A stretch of DNA of 64,000 nt from Pseudomonas oryzae (GCF_900104805.1 NZ_LT629751.1:1469001-1533000), one strand, 5' to 3'; positions 35,970-46,126 are shown, numbered from the stretch's first letter. Notes: generated by a model not told the origin, from the sequence alone. Numbers and translations are program-made.

Positions 35970-37250
35970 ATGATCCAGCAGCCGAAAACGCAGCGCCTCG
36001 CGCTCGCCATCGCCATCGCCATCGCCTTGACTTCTCCAGTGACTGCCCTGGCCGCCGACGCCGGCTTCCTCGAGGACTCGACCGCCACCCTGAGCGCGCG
36101 CAACTACTACTTCAGCCGCGACTTCCGCGACGTGCCTGCCGCCGCCCAGTCCAGGCAGGAGGAGTGGGCCCAGGGCTTCATCCTCAACTTCAAGTCCGGC
36201 TACACCCCGGGCCCGGTCGGCTTTGGCGTCGATGCCATCGGACTCTTGGGCATCAAGCTGGACGGCAGTGCGGACCGCGCCGGCGCACTGGGCACCGGCC
36301 TGATGCCGCGCCACACCGATGGCGAGCCGGCCGACGAGTACAGCCGTGCCGGGGCGGCGCTCAAGATCCGGGTGTCGAAAACCGAGCTGAAGGTCGGCGA
36401 GCTGCAACCCAATCTGCCGGTGCTTACCTTCTCCGACATCCGCCTGCTGCCGCCGTCCTACACCGGGGCGAGCGTCGTCTCCCAGGAGTTCTCCGGGCTG
36501 ACCCTGCAGGGCGGCCAGATGCGAGCCATGAGCCATCGCGACGAGGCCGGTGATGACGCGATGTCGCCGTGGATCGGCCGCCGAGCGGTGCTGGCGGTGA
36601 GCAGCGACCGCTTCAACTACGCTGGCGCCGACTACGCGTTCAACCAGAACCGCACCAGCGTCGGCGCCTGGTACGCACAGCTGGAGGACGTCTACAACCA
36701 GCGCTTTTTCAGCCTCAAGCACAGCGAGCCGCTCGGCGCCTGGACCCTCGGCGCCAATCTCGGCTACTTCGACTCCAGCGAGGACGGCGACCAGCTGGCC
36801 GGCGCCATCGACAACCAGACCTTCTACGGCATGCTGTCGGCCAAGCGCGGTGGGCACACCTTCCAGGTCGGCTACCAGACCTTGTCCGGCGACCACGGTA
36901 TGGTGCGCATCTTCGGCAACGTGACGCCGCTGGCCAACGAGCTGCCGACCTTCGACTTCGCCTCCACCGACGAGCGCTCTTGGCAGGCGCGCTACGACTA
37001 CGACTTCGCCGCCTTGGGCATCCCGGGTCTGGTCAGCACCGTGCGCTACGTGAAGGGCGACAACGTCGACACCGGGCGCAACTTCGAGGGAGAGGACTGG
37101 GAGCGCGACTTGGACCTGGGCTACACCGTGCAGAGTGGGCCGCTGAAGAACGTCAGCGTGCGCGTGCGTAATGCGGTCGCGCGCTCCAACTACCGCCCCA
37201 GCATCGACGAGAATCGCCTGATCATCAGCTATAACCTGGCGCTGTTCTGA
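35970..37250 (+). CDS. OprD-family porin (BenF-like)
   Basis: 426 residues with a signal peptide ending near residue 27 ([10 protein letters not shown]) and the OprD pattern: [20 protein letters not shown] at the mature start, [20 protein letters not shown], and a C-terminal phenylalanine (ISYNLALF). Porins of this group import aromatic acids such as benzoate. As last gene of the nahG-permease-porin row it supplies outer-membrane uptake for salicylate. Confidence 0.88.
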   Translation: MIQQPKTQRLALAIAIAIALTSPVTALAADAGFLEDSTATLSARNYYFSRDFRDVPAAAQSRQEEWAQGFILNFKSGYTPGPVGFGVDAIGLLGIKLDGSADRAGALGTGLMPRHTDGEPADEYSRAGAALKIRVSKTELKVGELQPNLPVLTFSDIRLLPPSYTGASVVSQEFSGLTLQGGQMRAMSHRDEAGDDAMSPWIGRRAVLAVSSDRFNYAGADYAFNQNRTSVGAWYAQLEDVYNQRFFSLKHSEPLGAWTLGANLGYFDSSEDGDQLAGAIDNQTFYGMLSAKRGGHTFQVGYQTLSGDHGMVRIFGNVTPLANELPTFDFASTDERSWQARYDYDFAALGIPGLVSTVRYVKGDNVDTGRNFEGEDWERDLDLGYTVQSGPLKNVSVRVRNAVARSNYRPSIDENRLIISYNLALF

Positions 37251-37291
37251 TTTAAATCCAGTCCAGGGGCCTACTGCGTTCCACGGGGCTT

Positions 37292-37316
37292 GCCCGCCAT
37301 TAGGCGGGCTTTTTTT
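37292..37316 (+). terminator. Rho-independent terminator after the OprD porin
   Basis: GCCCGCC-ATTA-GGCGGGC followed by seven T. It ends the nahG operon. Confidence 0.9.
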
Positions 37317-37451
37317 AAAAATCCCTATATGTCAGGTGGAGTCTGGCTGTGGCATATTTTTTTATAAAATCAATAATAACAATTGGGGGTGGTTGTGTTG
37401 GATAAGGCTGAATTTATTGGTGCGCATGAATTTGGGGTGTCGACCGGATGG

Positions 37452-38525
37452 ATGGGTTCTGAAATTTTGCGCATGATTCTTTTATTTATATTGTTGGTCT
37501 TCAGCTTCGCGGCTACGGCCTCTAGTGGAGAGAAGGACTCCATTATTCTCAAGATCCACCACTTTATGCCACACGACTCGTTTACTCAGCGCGAATTTCT
37601 TCAGCCATGGGCGGATAAGATCACACGAGAGTCCGGTGGTCGAATACGGTTTCACTTTTTCCCAGAGATGCAGCTCGGCGGCAAACCTACTCAGCTGATC
37701 GACCAAACACGAAGCGGAACCGCCGACGTTGTCTGGGCCTTACCAGGGTACAGCAGTGGAGCCTATCCACTGACGGGTGTATTTGAACTGCCGTTCATGA
37801 ACCAGTCAGCCGAGGCGAGCAGTCAAGCGCTATGGGATTTCTTGGAGAAGAACGGCCAGCGGGAATACCAAGGTATAAAACTATTAGCCACCCATATTAC
37901 CGACAGCGCGGTACTGCATACCCGCAAGCATCCGATCCGGACCATTGCCGACTTCGCTGCACTCCGAATTCGGACGTCCAACGCGGTCCAGAGTAGAATG
38001 ATTAGCCTGTTTGGTGGACAGCCGCAAATCATACCAATCAATCAGCTCCCTGCTGCGCTGGCTCGCGGTTTAGTCGACGGAGCCGTAGTGCCTTGGGATG
38101 TTGCTACCTCAGTCAAGCTGCAGGAGCGGGTTAAGTTTCACTCGGAAACAGCTCCAGAAATGCCAAAGTTGATGTATTCGGCGTTGGTGCTGGCTATGAG
38201 TAAGGCTCGCTATGATAGCCTTCCTGCCGACCTCCAGCAGATCATCGACGCCAACAGCGGACGCACGCTTTCGGGGTATGCAGGACGCCTATGGGATACT
38301 TATGGAACGGATGCGGGGCATCGACTTGCATATGAGAAAAATAACGATGTCCTGGTCCTGGATACCCAAGAGCAGAATCGGTGGATGGAGCTCGCTCGCA
38401 GTCTAGACGGAGACTGGGTAAGTGAGGCCGGGAAGCAGGGATACGCCAACGGCATAGGGTTGCTCAAAGAGGCTCGCCAGATGGTCGAAAAGTACAACTC
38501 CGTCACACCGGCCAGCCCCCGGTGA
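37452..38525 (+). CDS. Orphan TRAP-transporter substrate-binding protein (DctP)
   Basis: 357 residues from ATG 37452; ATG 37473 is an equally good start, and no strong ribosome site decides. A signal peptide (MILLFILLVFSFAATASS) leads into the DctP fold: HHFMPHDSFTQREFLQPWAD, LPFMNQSAE, RTSNAVQSRMISLFGG. The membrane partners DctQ and DctM are absent. Base composition is visibly more AT-rich than the neighbours, a sign of separate origin. The last residues (TPASPR) come from a formaldehyde dehydrogenase remnant into which the gene runs, so the native C-terminus may be lost. Confidence 0.78.
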   Translation: MGSEILRMILLFILLVFSFAATASSGEKDSIILKIHHFMPHDSFTQREFLQPWADKITRESGGRIRFHFFPEMQLGGKPTQLIDQTRSGTADVVWALPGYSSGAYPLTGVFELPFMNQSAEASSQALWDFLEKNGQREYQGIKLLATHITDSAVLHTRKHPIRTIADFAALRIRTSNAVQSRMISLFGGQPQIIPINQLPAALARGLVDGAVVPWDVATSVKLQERVKFHSETAPEMPKLMYSALVLAMSKARYDSLPADLQQIIDANSGRTLSGYAGRLWDTYGTDAGHRLAYEKNNDVLVLDTQEQNRWMELARSLDGDWVSEAGKQGYANGIGLLKEARQMVEKYNSVTPASPR

Positions 38526-39155
38526 TGAAGTACAACCGCCAACTGATGCAGGCGATCATGTGGGATCGCCTGAACATCGCCGACATCGTCGGCGTGCAGG
38601 TGAATCGGCCTCGACGAGGCGCCCAAGTGCTACGGCGAATTCGACGCGTCGATCCACCAGCAACTGGTTGAACACCACCAGCAGCTTCAACTCCAGATCA
38701 CGCAGTTCCATGGAACCTCGCTTGGGTCATCGCCAAAGCTCCGCCGGGCCGGCAGGAACATTCACAATTCTAATAGTCTGTATGGTGTTTGGTGTATTTA
38801 TCAATAGTGCTGGCTTCGCCATGATCGGTCATACCCAAACAACAAAACCATCACGGGTACCAGCATGAACAACAAACCTGCCTTGCCCATCGGCATCATC
38901 GGCGTCAGCCTGCCACTGGATCTGTGCCGCCATTCCCATCTCCAGGTACAGCTGTTCGAGTCCGCGCCGGCGTTCGGCGAGGTGGGTGCCGGCGTGTCCT
39001 TCGGCCCCAACGCGGTGCGCGCCATCGCTGGCTTAGGTCTAGGCGAGGCCTATCTGCAGGTCGCCGACCGTACGCCGGAGCCCAGGCGGGACGTGTGACG
39101 CCGGCGTACCGAAGAAATTCGTCATCGACCCGCGCCGCATCTTCAGCACCGCTTG
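38504..39155 (+). pseudogene. fdhA: 3' scrap of glutathione-independent formaldehyde dehydrogenase, interrupted
   Basis: In a frame different from DctP, 38504-38642 reads HTGQPPVMKYNRQLMQAIMW, then DRLNIADIVGVQV and, after one extra base, LDEAPKCYGEFDA. The remaining AGVPKKFVIDPRRIFSTA and stop continue at 39101-39155, on the other side of the duplicated nahR/nahG segment. So only the last 65 or so residues of the gene were here, and the segment was inserted in them. Confidence 0.75.
38643..39097. repeat. Diverged duplicate of the nahR-nahG promoter segment
   Basis: Contains the 5' end of nahR on the - strand (to 38712), the intergenic promoter region (38713-38864) and the first part of nahG (38865-39097), shortened by in-frame losses in the FAD-binding loop (GIIGVSLPLD replaces the glycine-rich motif) and ending in a stop. 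GACGC occurs at both edges (38643-38647 and 39097-39101), although the left one is also native nahR sequence. It points toward meta-cleavage cluster A on the same strand. Confidence 0.85.
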
Positions 39156-39245
39156 AGCAAGTGCTTCGATCCATTTCTTGTAACGAGTTCAGTTGCGCGC
39201 CATTCAAGAGCGGTGAGAGGTGCGCACAAACGCCGAGGGTTATGG

Positions 39246-39541
39246 ATGAACAGTATTCTCGAGATTACCGAGCAATGCAGTGGTATCCGCTTTCAGTGCC
39301 CAGGTGATCATCATGTGTTGCATGCCATGGAGCGAAGAGGGCGGCGTTGTCTGCCGGTTGGCTGTCGTAGCGGCGGCTCAAGGTGCGCGTGTTGCACGGT
39401 GAATATCGCTGCGGGCCAATGAGCAGCCGTCATGCCCCGGCCGCTGCGCGCGCCGCCAGGGAGGTGCTGGCCTGCCGGCTGTATCCGCTGAGCGACCTCG
39501 TGATTGAGAGCCGCGCCCCGAAGCAGCCAACCAGTTTTTAA
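39246..39541 (+). pseudogene. dmpQ: Chloroplast-type ferredoxin (DmpQ/XylT/NahT), frameshifted
   Basis: Starts MNSILEITEQCSGIRFQCPG and continues to LPVGCRSGG; then a small deletion removes part of the cysteine motif and shifts the frame, so translation ends at 39420-39422. The correct continuation KVRVLHGEYRCGPMSSRHAP to the end (KQPTSF) lies in another frame. At least two of the iron-sulfur cysteines (second and third of C-x4-C-x2-C) are lost. This ferredoxin normally reactivates the iron of catechol 2,3-dioxygenase; the intact copy at 58867-59181 could substitute. Confidence 0.82.
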
Positions 39542-39571
39542 ACAACAACGATAAATACAAGAGGTGCCGAA

Positions 39572-40495
39572 ATGAAAAAAGGCGTGATGCGTCCCGGACA
39601 CATCCAGCTGCGCGTCCTGGACATGGCCCAGGCCCTGGAGCACTACGTCGAGCTGCTCGGCCTGATCGAGGTCGACCGCGACGAGTGCGGCCGCGTCTAC
39701 CTTAAGGGCTGGACCGAGGTCGACAAGTTCTCCGTGGTGCTGCGCGAGGCCGACGAGGCCGGTATGGACTTCATGGCCTTCAAGGTGCTCGACGAGGCCA
39801 CCCTCGGCCGCCTGACCGAGGAGCTGGTGGCCTTCGGCTGCGCGGTGGATAGCATCCCGGCCGGCGAGCTGAAGGGCTGCGGCCGGCGTATCCGCTTCAG
39901 CGCGCCGACCGGCCACCGCTTCGAGCTGTTCGCCGAGAAAGAGCAGACCGGCAAGTGGGGGCTCTCCGAGGTCAACCCGGAAGCCTGGCCGCGCGGTCTC
40001 AAGGGTATCAAGGCGACCCGCTTCGACCACGCCCTGCTCTACGGCGACGAGCTGCCGGAAACCCTGCGCCTATTCACTGAGGTGCTCGGCTTCGATCTGG
40101 CCGAGCAGGTGGTCGACCCGCACGGCACGCGCATCGCCCAGTTCCTCACCTGCAGCATGAAGGCCCACGACGTGGCGTTCATCCAGCACTCCGAGAAGGG
40201 CAAGTTCCACCACGCCTCGTTCTTCCTCGAGACCTGGGACGACGTGCTGCGCGCCGCTGACCTGATCAGCATGACCAACACCTCGATCGACATCGGCCCG
40301 ACCCGCCACGGCCTGACCCACGGCAAGACCATCTACTTCTTCGATCCCTCGGGCAACCGCAACGAGGTGTTCTGCGGTGGCGACTACCACTACCCGGACC
40401 ACCCGCCGGTGACCTGGACCGCCGCCGAACTGGGCAAGGCGATCTTCTACCACGACCGCGAGCTCAACGAGCGCTTCCTCACCGTCCTGACCTGA
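39572..40495 (+). CDS. dmpB: Catechol 2,3-dioxygenase (cluster A; XylE/NahH/DmpB)
   Basis: 307 residues, the standard length. The iron ligands His153 (FDHALLYGD), His214 (FHHASFF) and Glu265 (NRNEVFCGG) and the second-sphere His246 and Tyr255 are at the same positions as in XylE. It cleaves catechol to 2-hydroxymuconic semialdehyde. First intact gene of cluster A. Its partner at 57873-58796 is about 90% identical by eye. Confidence 0.95.
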   Translation: MKKGVMRPGHIQLRVLDMAQALEHYVELLGLIEVDRDECGRVYLKGWTEVDKFSVVLREADEAGMDFMAFKVLDEATLGRLTEELVAFGCAVDSIPAGELKGCGRRIRFSAPTGHRFELFAEKEQTGKWGLSEVNPEAWPRGLKGIKATRFDHALLYGDELPETLRLFTEVLGFDLAEQVVDPHGTRIAQFLTCSMKAHDVAFIQHSEKGKFHHASFFLETWDDVLRAADLISMTNTSIDIGPTRHGLTHGKTIYFFDPSGNRNEVFCGGDYHYPDHPPVTWTAAELGKAIFYHDRELNERFLTVLT

Positions 40496-40522
40496 TTGCC
40501 CCTGCCTAACGAGATTGCATCC

Positions 40523-41983
40523 ATGAAAGAGATCAAACACTTCATCAACGGCGAATACGTCGGTTCCGCCAGCGGCAAGCTGTTCGACAACGTCAACCCG
40601 GCCAACGGCCAGGTGATCGCCAAGATCCACGAGGCCGGCGAGGCCGAGGTCGACGCCGCGGTCAAGGCCGCGCGCGCCGCCCTGAAGGGCCCGTGGGGCC
40701 GTATGACCGTGGCCGAGCGCACCGAGATCCTCCACCGCGTCGCCGCCGGCATCACCGCGCGCTTCGACGAGTTCCTCGAGGCCGAGTGTCTGGACACCGG
40801 CAAGCCGAAATCCCTCGCCTCGCACATCGACATCCCGCGCGGCGCAGCCAACTTCTCGGTGTTCGCCGATCTGGTCAAGAACGTGCCCACCGAGGCCTTC
40901 GAGATGGCCACCCCGGACGGCACCGGCGCGCTCAACTACGGCGTGCGCCGTCCCAAGGGCGTGATCGGCGTGATCAGCCCGTGGAACCTGCCGCTGCTGC
41001 TGATGACCTGGAAGGTCGGCCCGGCGCTGGCCTGCGGCAACACCGTGGTGGTCAAGCCCTCCGAGGAAACCCCCACCACCACCGCCCTGCTCGGCGAGGT
41101 GATGAACGCCGCCGGCGTGCCGGCCGGCGTGTACAACGTGGTGCACGGCTTCGGCGGCAACTCGGCCGGCGCCTTCCTCACCGCCCACCCGGACGTCGAC
41201 GCCATCACCTTCACCGGCGAGACCGGCACCGGCGAGACCATCATGCGTGCCGCCGCCAAGGGCGTGCGCCAGGTGTCGCTGGAGCTGGGCGGCAAGAACG
41301 CCGGCATCGTGTTCGCCGACTGCGACATGGACAAGGCCATCGAGGGCACCCTGCGCTCGGCCTTCGCCAACTGCGGCCAGGTGTGCCTGGGCACCGAGCG
41401 CGTGTACGTCGAGCGGTCGATCTTCGACGAGTTCGTCGCCCGCCTGAAGGCCGGCGCCGAGGCGCTGAAGATCGGCGAGCCCAACGACCCGAGCGCCAAC
41501 TTCGGATCCTTGGTCAGCCACAAGCACCGCGAGAAGGTGCTCTCCTACTACCAGAAGGCGGTGGACGACGGCGCCACCGTGGTCACCGGTGGTGGCGTGC
41601 CGGAGATGCCGGCGCACCTGGCCGGCGGCGCCTGGGTACAGCCGACCATCTGGACCGGCCTGGCCGACGATTCGGCGGTGGTCACCGAGGAAATCTTCGG
41701 CCCGTGCTGCCACATCCGTCCGTTCGACACTGAAGAGGAAGCCATCGAGCTGGCCAACAGCCTGCCCTACGGCCTGGCCTCGGCGATCTGGACCGAGAAC
41801 AGCTCGCGGGCGCACCGCGTCGCCGGGCAGATCGAGGCCGGCATCGTCTGGGTCAACAGCTGGTTCCTGCGCGACCTGCGCACCGCCTTCGGCGGCGCCA
41901 AGCAGTCGGGCATCGGCCGCGAAGGCGGGGTGCACTCGCTGGAGTTCTACACCGAGCTGAAGAACATCTGCGTCAAGCTCTGA
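40523..41983 (+). CDS. dmpC: 2-Hydroxymuconic semialdehyde dehydrogenase (cluster A)
   Basis: 486 residues from ATG 40523 (MKEIKHFINGEYVG). Aldehyde dehydrogenase features: ISPWNLPLLL, VSLELGGKNAG (catalytic Glu) and FANCGQVCLGTERV (catalytic Cys). It oxidises the ring-cleavage product to 4-oxalocrotonate with NAD, the dehydrogenative branch of the meta pathway. It is the only intact copy in the window; cluster B has a remnant at 57637-57845. Confidence 0.94.
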   Translation: MKEIKHFINGEYVGSASGKLFDNVNPANGQVIAKIHEAGEAEVDAAVKAARAALKGPWGRMTVAERTEILHRVAAGITARFDEFLEAECLDTGKPKSLASHIDIPRGAANFSVFADLVKNVPTEAFEMATPDGTGALNYGVRRPKGVIGVISPWNLPLLLMTWKVGPALACGNTVVVKPSEETPTTTALLGEVMNAAGVPAGVYNVVHGFGGNSAGAFLTAHPDVDAITFTGETGTGETIMRAAAKGVRQVSLELGGKNAGIVFADCDMDKAIEGTLRSAFANCGQVCLGTERVYVERSIFDEFVARLKAGAEALKIGEPNDPSANFGSLVSHKHREKVLSYYQKAVDDGATVVTGGGVPEMPAHLAGGAWVQPTIWTGLADDSAVVTEEIFGPCCHIRPFDTEEEAIELANSLPYGLASAIWTENSSRAHRVAGQIEAGIVWVNSWFLRDLRTAFGGAKQSGIGREGGVHSLEFYTELKNICVKL

Positions 41984-42051
41984 GCTAGCCGTCCCAAGCC
42001 CGTAATCCGGCGGCGTCCCCCGGGGGATGTCGCCCAACAGGAAGAATTTGC

Positions 42052-42834
42052 ATGAACCAAGAATTGATCCAGCAGCTCGGCGACGAGCTCTACCAGGCCA
42101 TGCTGAGCCGCAAAACCGTGGCGCCGCTGACCAGCCGCTACGACCTGTCGATCGACGATGCCTACCAGATTTCCCTGCGCATGCTCGAGCGCCGCCTGGC
42201 CGCCGGCGAGCGCATCATCGGCAAGAAGATCGGCCTGACCAGCAAGGCCGTGCAGACCATGCTCGGCGTCAACCAGCCGGACTTCGGCTACCTGACCGAT
42301 GCCATGGTGTTCAGCAGCGGCGCGGTGATGCCGATCAGCGAGCGACTGATCCAGCCCAAGGCCGAGGGCGAGATCGCCTTCATCCTCAAGAAGGACCTGA
42401 TGGGCCCCGGCATCACCAACGCCGACGTGCTGGCCGCCACCGAGTGCGTGATCCCCTGCTTCGAGGTGGTCGACTCGCGCATCCAGGACTGGAAGATCAA
42501 GATCCAGGACACCGTGGCCGACAACGCCTCCTGCGGCCTGTTCATCCTCGGCGACCAGGCCGTCTCGCCGCGCCAGGTCGACCTGGTCACCTGCGGCATG
42601 GTGGTGGAGAAGAACGGCCAGCAGATCAGCACCGGCGCCGGCGCCGCCGCGCTGGGCTCACCGGTCAACTGCGTGGCCTGGCTGGCCAACACCCTCGGCC
42701 ACTTCGGCATCGGCCTGAAGGCCGGCGAAGTGATCCTCTCCGGCTCGCTGGTGCCGCTGGAGCCGGTCAAGGCCGGCGACTGCATGCGCGTCGACATCGG
42801 CGGCATCGGCAGCGCCAGCGTGCGCTTCGTCTGA
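42052..42834 (+). CDS. dmpE: 2-Oxopent-4-enoate (2-hydroxypenta-2,4-dienoate) hydratase (cluster A)
   Basis: 260 residues, starting [20 protein letters not shown]; family blocks [35 protein letters not shown] and the C-terminal [10 protein letters not shown] are present. It hydrates 2-oxopent-4-enoate to 4-hydroxy-2-oxovalerate. Both meta-pathway branches need it, and the cluster B copy is destroyed, so this is probably the only working one. DmpD, which normally lies between dmpC and dmpE, is absent from this cluster. Confidence 0.93.
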   Translation: MNQELIQQLGDELYQAMLSRKTVAPLTSRYDLSIDDAYQISLRMLERRLAAGERIIGKKIGLTSKAVQTMLGVNQPDFGYLTDAMVFSSGAVMPISERLIQPKAEGEIAFILKKDLMGPGITNADVLAATECVIPCFEVVDSRIQDWKIKIQDTVADNASCGLFILGDQAVSPRQVDLVTCGMVVEKNGQQISTGAGAAALGSPVNCVAWLANTLGHFGIGLKAGEVILSGSLVPLEPVKAGDCMRVDIGGIGSASVRFV

Positions 42835-42848
42835 CCGGGAGCCTGAAC

Positions 42849-43787
42849 ATGAACAAGAAACTCAAAGTCGCCATCATCGGCTCCGGCAACATCGGCACCG
42901 ACCTGATGATCAAGATCCTGCGCAACGGCAAGCACCTGGAAATGGGTGCCATGGTCGGCATCGACCCGGCCTCCGACGGGCTGGCCCGTGCCGAACGCAT
43001 GGGCGTAGCCACCACCCATGAGGGCGTCGAAGGTCTGACCCGCATGGAGGTGTTCAAAGACATCGACTTCGTCTTCGACGCCACCAGCGCCGGCGCCCAC
43101 GTCAAGAACGACGCCTTCCTGCGCTCGCTCAAGCCGAACATCCGCCTGATCGACCTGACTCCGGCGGCCATCGGCCCGTACTGCGTGCCGGTGGTCAACC
43201 TGGAAGAGCACCTGGATGCGCTGAACGTCAACATGGTCACCTGCGGCGGCCAGGCGACCATCCCGATGGTCGCCGCGGTATCGCGCGTGGCCAAGGTGCA
43301 CTACGCCGAGATCGTCGCCTCGATCGCCAGCAAGTCGGCCGGCCCGGGCACCCGCGCCAATATCGACGAGTTCACCGAGACCACCACCCAGGCCATCGAG
43401 GTGATCGGCGGCGCCGCCAAGGGCAAGGCGATCATCGTCATGAACCCGGCCGAGCCGCCGCTGATCATGCGCGACACCGTGTTCGTGCTGTCCGAAGCGG
43501 TCGACCAGGCCAAGGTGGAAGCCTCGGTCGAGGAAATGGCCCAGGCCGTGCAGGCCTACGTGCCGGGCTATCGCCTCAAGCAGAAGGTGCAGTTCGACGT
43601 GATCCCCGAGGACAAGCCGCTGACCATCCCCGGCCATGGCCAGTTCTCCGGCCTGAAGACCTCGGTGTTCCTCGAAGTCGAAGGCGCCGCCCACTACCTG
43701 CCGGCCTATGCCGGCAACCTCGACATCATGACCTCCGCCGCGCTGGCTACCGCCGAGCGCATGGCGCTGTCGATGATCAACGGCTGA
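42849..43787 (+). CDS. dmpF: Acetaldehyde dehydrogenase (acylating), cluster A
   Basis: 312 residues from ATG 42849. NAD-binding GSGNIGTD (11-18) and catalytic Cys132 (MVTCGGQAT) match DmpF. It converts acetaldehyde to acetyl-CoA in a channel complex with the aldolase encoded next. It is a clearly diverged paralogue of the cluster B copy at 55570-56493. Confidence 0.95.
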   Translation: MNKKLKVAIIGSGNIGTDLMIKILRNGKHLEMGAMVGIDPASDGLARAERMGVATTHEGVEGLTRMEVFKDIDFVFDATSAGAHVKNDAFLRSLKPNIRLIDLTPAAIGPYCVPVVNLEEHLDALNVNMVTCGGQATIPMVAAVSRVAKVHYAEIVASIASKSAGPGTRANIDEFTETTTQAIEVIGGAAKGKAIIVMNPAEPPLIMRDTVFVLSEAVDQAKVEASVEEMAQAVQAYVPGYRLKQKVQFDVIPEDKPLTIPGHGQFSGLKTSVFLEVEGAAHYLPAYAGNLDIMTSAALATAERMALSMING

Positions 43788-43798
43788 GGAGACGCGCG

Positions 43799-44833
43799 AT
43801 GACCTTCAATCCCGGCAAGAAACTTTATATCTCCGACGTCACCCTGCGCGACGGCAGCCACGCCGTGCGCCACCAGTACTCGATCCAGAACGTGCAGGAC
43901 ATCGCCCGTGCCCTGGACGAGGCCAAGGTCGACGCCATCGAAGTCACCCACGGTGACGGCCTGCAGGGTTCCTCCTTCAACTACGGCTTCGGCGCCCACA
44001 CCGACCTGGAGTGGATCGAGGCCGCCGCCGACGTGATCCAGCATGCGCGGATCACCGTGCTGCTGCTGCCCGGCATCGGCACCGTCCATGATCTGAAAGC
44101 CGCCTACGACGCCGGCGCCCGTTCGGTGCGCGTGGCCACCCACTGCACCGAAGCGGACGTGTCGAAGCAGCACATCGAGTACGCCCGTTCGCTCGGCATG
44201 GACACCGTCGGCTTCCTGATGATGAGCCACATGATCCCCGCCGAGCAGCTGGCCGCTCAGGGCAAGCTGATGGAGAGCTACGGCGCGCAGTGCATCTACA
44301 TGGCCGACTCCGGCGGCGCGATGAACATGCAGGACATCCGCGATCGCATGCGCGCCTTCAAGGCGGTGCTGAATGCCGAGACCCAGACCGGCATGCACGC
44401 CCACCACAACCTGTCGCTCGGCGTGGCCAACTCGATCACCGCGGTGGAAGAGGGCTGCGATCGCATCGACGCCAGTCTCGCCGGTATGGGCGCCGGCGCC
44501 GGCAACGCGCCGCTGGAAGTGTTCATCGCCGCCGCCGAGCGCATGGGCTGGAACCACGGCACCGACCTCTATCGCCTGATGGACGCCGCCGACGACCTGG
44601 TGCGTCCGCTGCAGGACCGTCCGGTGCGCGTCGACCGCGAAACTCTCGGCCTCGGCTACGCCGGCGTGTATTCGAGCTTCCTGCGCCACGCCGAAGTGGC
44701 CGCCGAGAAGTACGGCCTGAAGACCCTAGATATCCTCGTCGAACTGGGCCGTCGGCGCATGGTCGGCGGCCAGGAAGACATGATCGTTGATGTGGCGCTG
44801 GACCTGCTGGCCGCCCGTAAGGAGCACAACTGA
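43799..44833 (+). CDS. dmpG: 4-Hydroxy-2-oxovalerate aldolase, cluster A
   Basis: 344 residues with a GAGGAGA site before ATG 43799. The active-site residues of DmpG are visible: Arg17-Asp18 in VTLRDGSHA, His21, and the metal-binding HAHHN near 200. It splits 4-hydroxy-2-oxovalerate into pyruvate and acetaldehyde and hands the aldehyde to DmpF. Its stop overlaps the next start by one base (TGATG), showing translational coupling. Confidence 0.95.
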   Translation: MTFNPGKKLYISDVTLRDGSHAVRHQYSIQNVQDIARALDEAKVDAIEVTHGDGLQGSSFNYGFGAHTDLEWIEAAADVIQHARITVLLLPGIGTVHDLKAAYDAGARSVRVATHCTEADVSKQHIEYARSLGMDTVGFLMMSHMIPAEQLAAQGKLMESYGAQCIYMADSGGAMNMQDIRDRMRAFKAVLNAETQTGMHAHHNLSLGVANSITAVEEGCDRIDASLAGMGAGAGNAPLEVFIAAAERMGWNHGTDLYRLMDAADDLVRPLQDRPVRVDRETLGLGYAGVYSSFLRHAEVAAEKYGLKTLDILVELGRRRMVGGQEDMIVDVALDLLAARKEHN

Positions 44834-45627
44834 TGAACCGTACCCTGACCCGCGAGCAAGTGCTGGCCCTCGCCGAGCACGTCGAAGGCGCCGAGCTGAA
44901 TGTCCACGACATCAGCAAGGTGACCAACGACTACCCGCAGATGACCTTTGCCGACGCCTACGACATCCAGTGGGAAATCCGTCGCCGCAAGGAAGCGCGC
45001 GGCAACAAGACCGTCGGCCTGAAGATGGGCCTGACCTCCTGGGCGAAGATGGCGCAGATGGGCGTGGAAACGCCGATCTACGGCTTCCTGTCCGACTACT
45101 TCAGCGTGCCGGATGGCGGCACCATCGACTGCTCGAAGCTGATTCACCCGAAGATCGAGGCGGAAATCTCCGTGGTCACCAAGGCGCCGCTGCGTGGCCC
45201 AGGCTGCCACATCGGCGACGTGATCGCCGCCGTCGACTACGTGATCCCCACCGTGGAAGTGATCGACTCGCGCTACGAGAACTTCAAGTTCGACCTGATC
45301 AGCGTGGTGGCCGACAACGCCTCGTCGACCCGCTACATCACCGGCGGCCAGATGGCCAACCTCGAGGACGTCGACCTGCGCACCCTCGGCGTGGTGATGG
45401 AGAAGAACGGCGAAGTGGTGGAAGTCGGCGCCGGCGCCGCGGTGCTCGGCCATCCGCTGTCCAGCGTGGCCATGCTGGCCAACCTGCTGGCCGAGCGCGG
45501 CGAGCACATTCCGGCCGGCACCTTCATCATGACCGGCGGCATCACCGCCGCGGTGTCGGTGCAGCCGGGCGACAACGTCACCGTGCGCTATCAGGGTCTG
45601 GGCAGCGTTTCCGCCCGCTTCGTCTGA
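44833..45627 (+). CDS. dmpH: 4-Oxalocrotonate decarboxylase, cluster A
   Basis: 264 residues, [20 protein letters not shown] at the start, with the hydratase/decarboxylase family blocks [36 protein letters not shown] and [10 protein letters not shown]. It decarboxylates 2-oxo-3-hexenedioate, the last step of the dehydrogenative branch, in complex with DmpE. The cluster B copy is reduced to 36 codons. Confidence 0.93.
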   Translation: MNRTLTREQVLALAEHVEGAELNVHDISKVTNDYPQMTFADAYDIQWEIRRRKEARGNKTVGLKMGLTSWAKMAQMGVETPIYGFLSDYFSVPDGGTIDCSKLIHPKIEAEISVVTKAPLRGPGCHIGDVIAAVDYVIPTVEVIDSRYENFKFDLISVVADNASSTRYITGGQMANLEDVDLRTLGVVMEKNGEVVEVGAGAAVLGHPLSSVAMLANLLAERGEHIPAGTFIMTGGITAAVSVQPGDNVTVRYQGLGSVSARFV

Positions 45628-45639
45628 GTCACCCCTTTT

Positions 45640-45666
45640 GCCCCGGCCATCGGCCGGGGCCTTTTT
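45640..45666 (+). terminator. Terminator-like hairpin between dmpH and dmpI (cluster A)
   Basis: GCCCCGGCC-ATC-GGCCGGGGC followed by CTTTTT, a full intrinsic terminator pattern inside the operon. It should make dmpI expression lower than the rest. Cluster B has a weaker version (GCCCC...GGCCGGGGC then TTTCTT) at the equivalent place, 54376-54400. Confidence 0.7.
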
Positions 45667-45682
45667 AGCGAGGAACCTTCAC

Positions 45683-45874
45683 ATGCCGATTGCCCATGTC
45701 CACATCATGGAAGGCCGCAGCGACGAGCAAAAGGAAGCGATGATCCGCGAGGTCAGCGAAGCGCTGGCGCGCACCCTCGACTCGCCGCTCGACCGCGTGC
45801 GCGTACTGATCACCGAGGTACCCAAGAGCCACTGGGGCATCGCCGGCGAGCCGGCGAGCAAGGTGCGCCGTTAA
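45683..45874 (+). CDS. dmpI: 4-Oxalocrotonate tautomerase, cluster A
   Basis: 63 codons; after methionine removal Pro1, Arg11 (IMEGRS) and Arg39 (DRVRV), the catalytic set, are present. Position 50, normally Phe, is Trp (KSHWGIAGE). It isomerises 2-hydroxymuconate to 2-oxo-3-hexenedioate in the cytoplasm as a hexamer. The sequence is quite different from the cluster B copy at 54165-54356. Confidence 0.92.
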   Translation: MPIAHVHIMEGRSDEQKEAMIREVSEALARTLDSPLDRVRVLITEVPKSHWGIAGEPASKVRR

Positions 45875-45889
45875 CTCCTGAATCTCCCG

Positions 45890-46126
45890 TCCGCTGCAAG
45901 GCAGGTGGCCGATGGCGGGGAAGAGCAGAAGCGCGCCACCGCGCAGACGAAAGTAGTACGGCTGCCTGTGCTTTGGGATAGCCGGGGCTGGCTTCCACTC
46001 ATAGCAGCCATCCGCCGGCACCAACGCCCGGCCTGTCTTCCAAGCAGACCTCCAGAACGCTCCCGTCGCCACCACCTCCTCCCTAGCATTGATCGCTGGC
46101 GGGCGAGGGCCGGCCGCCGGCCAGAA
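45890..46126 (-). pseudogene. Fragment of a YedK/HMCES (SRAP domain) gene
   Basis: The - strand reads FWPAAGPRPPAINAREEVVA, RALVPADGCYEWKPAP and QPYYFRLRGGALLLFPAIGH, the middle of the SOS-associated peptidase family that protects abasic sites (NARAE and LIPADGFYEW motifs). Both the N-terminal catalytic Cys and the C-terminus are missing. It looks like host sequence broken by rearrangement. Confidence 0.6.

Noticed and set aside
40070..42037. 655-codon open frame on the - strand opposite dmpB-dmpC
   Set aside because: GC-rich codon shadow of two certain genes on the other strand; no domain content and no ribosome site.
42027..43787. A 586-codon frame seemingly fusing dmpE and dmpF
   Set aside because: The first 270 codons are an arginine/proline-rich out-of-frame reading of dmpE. 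dmpF has its own start at 42849 and the normal length from there.
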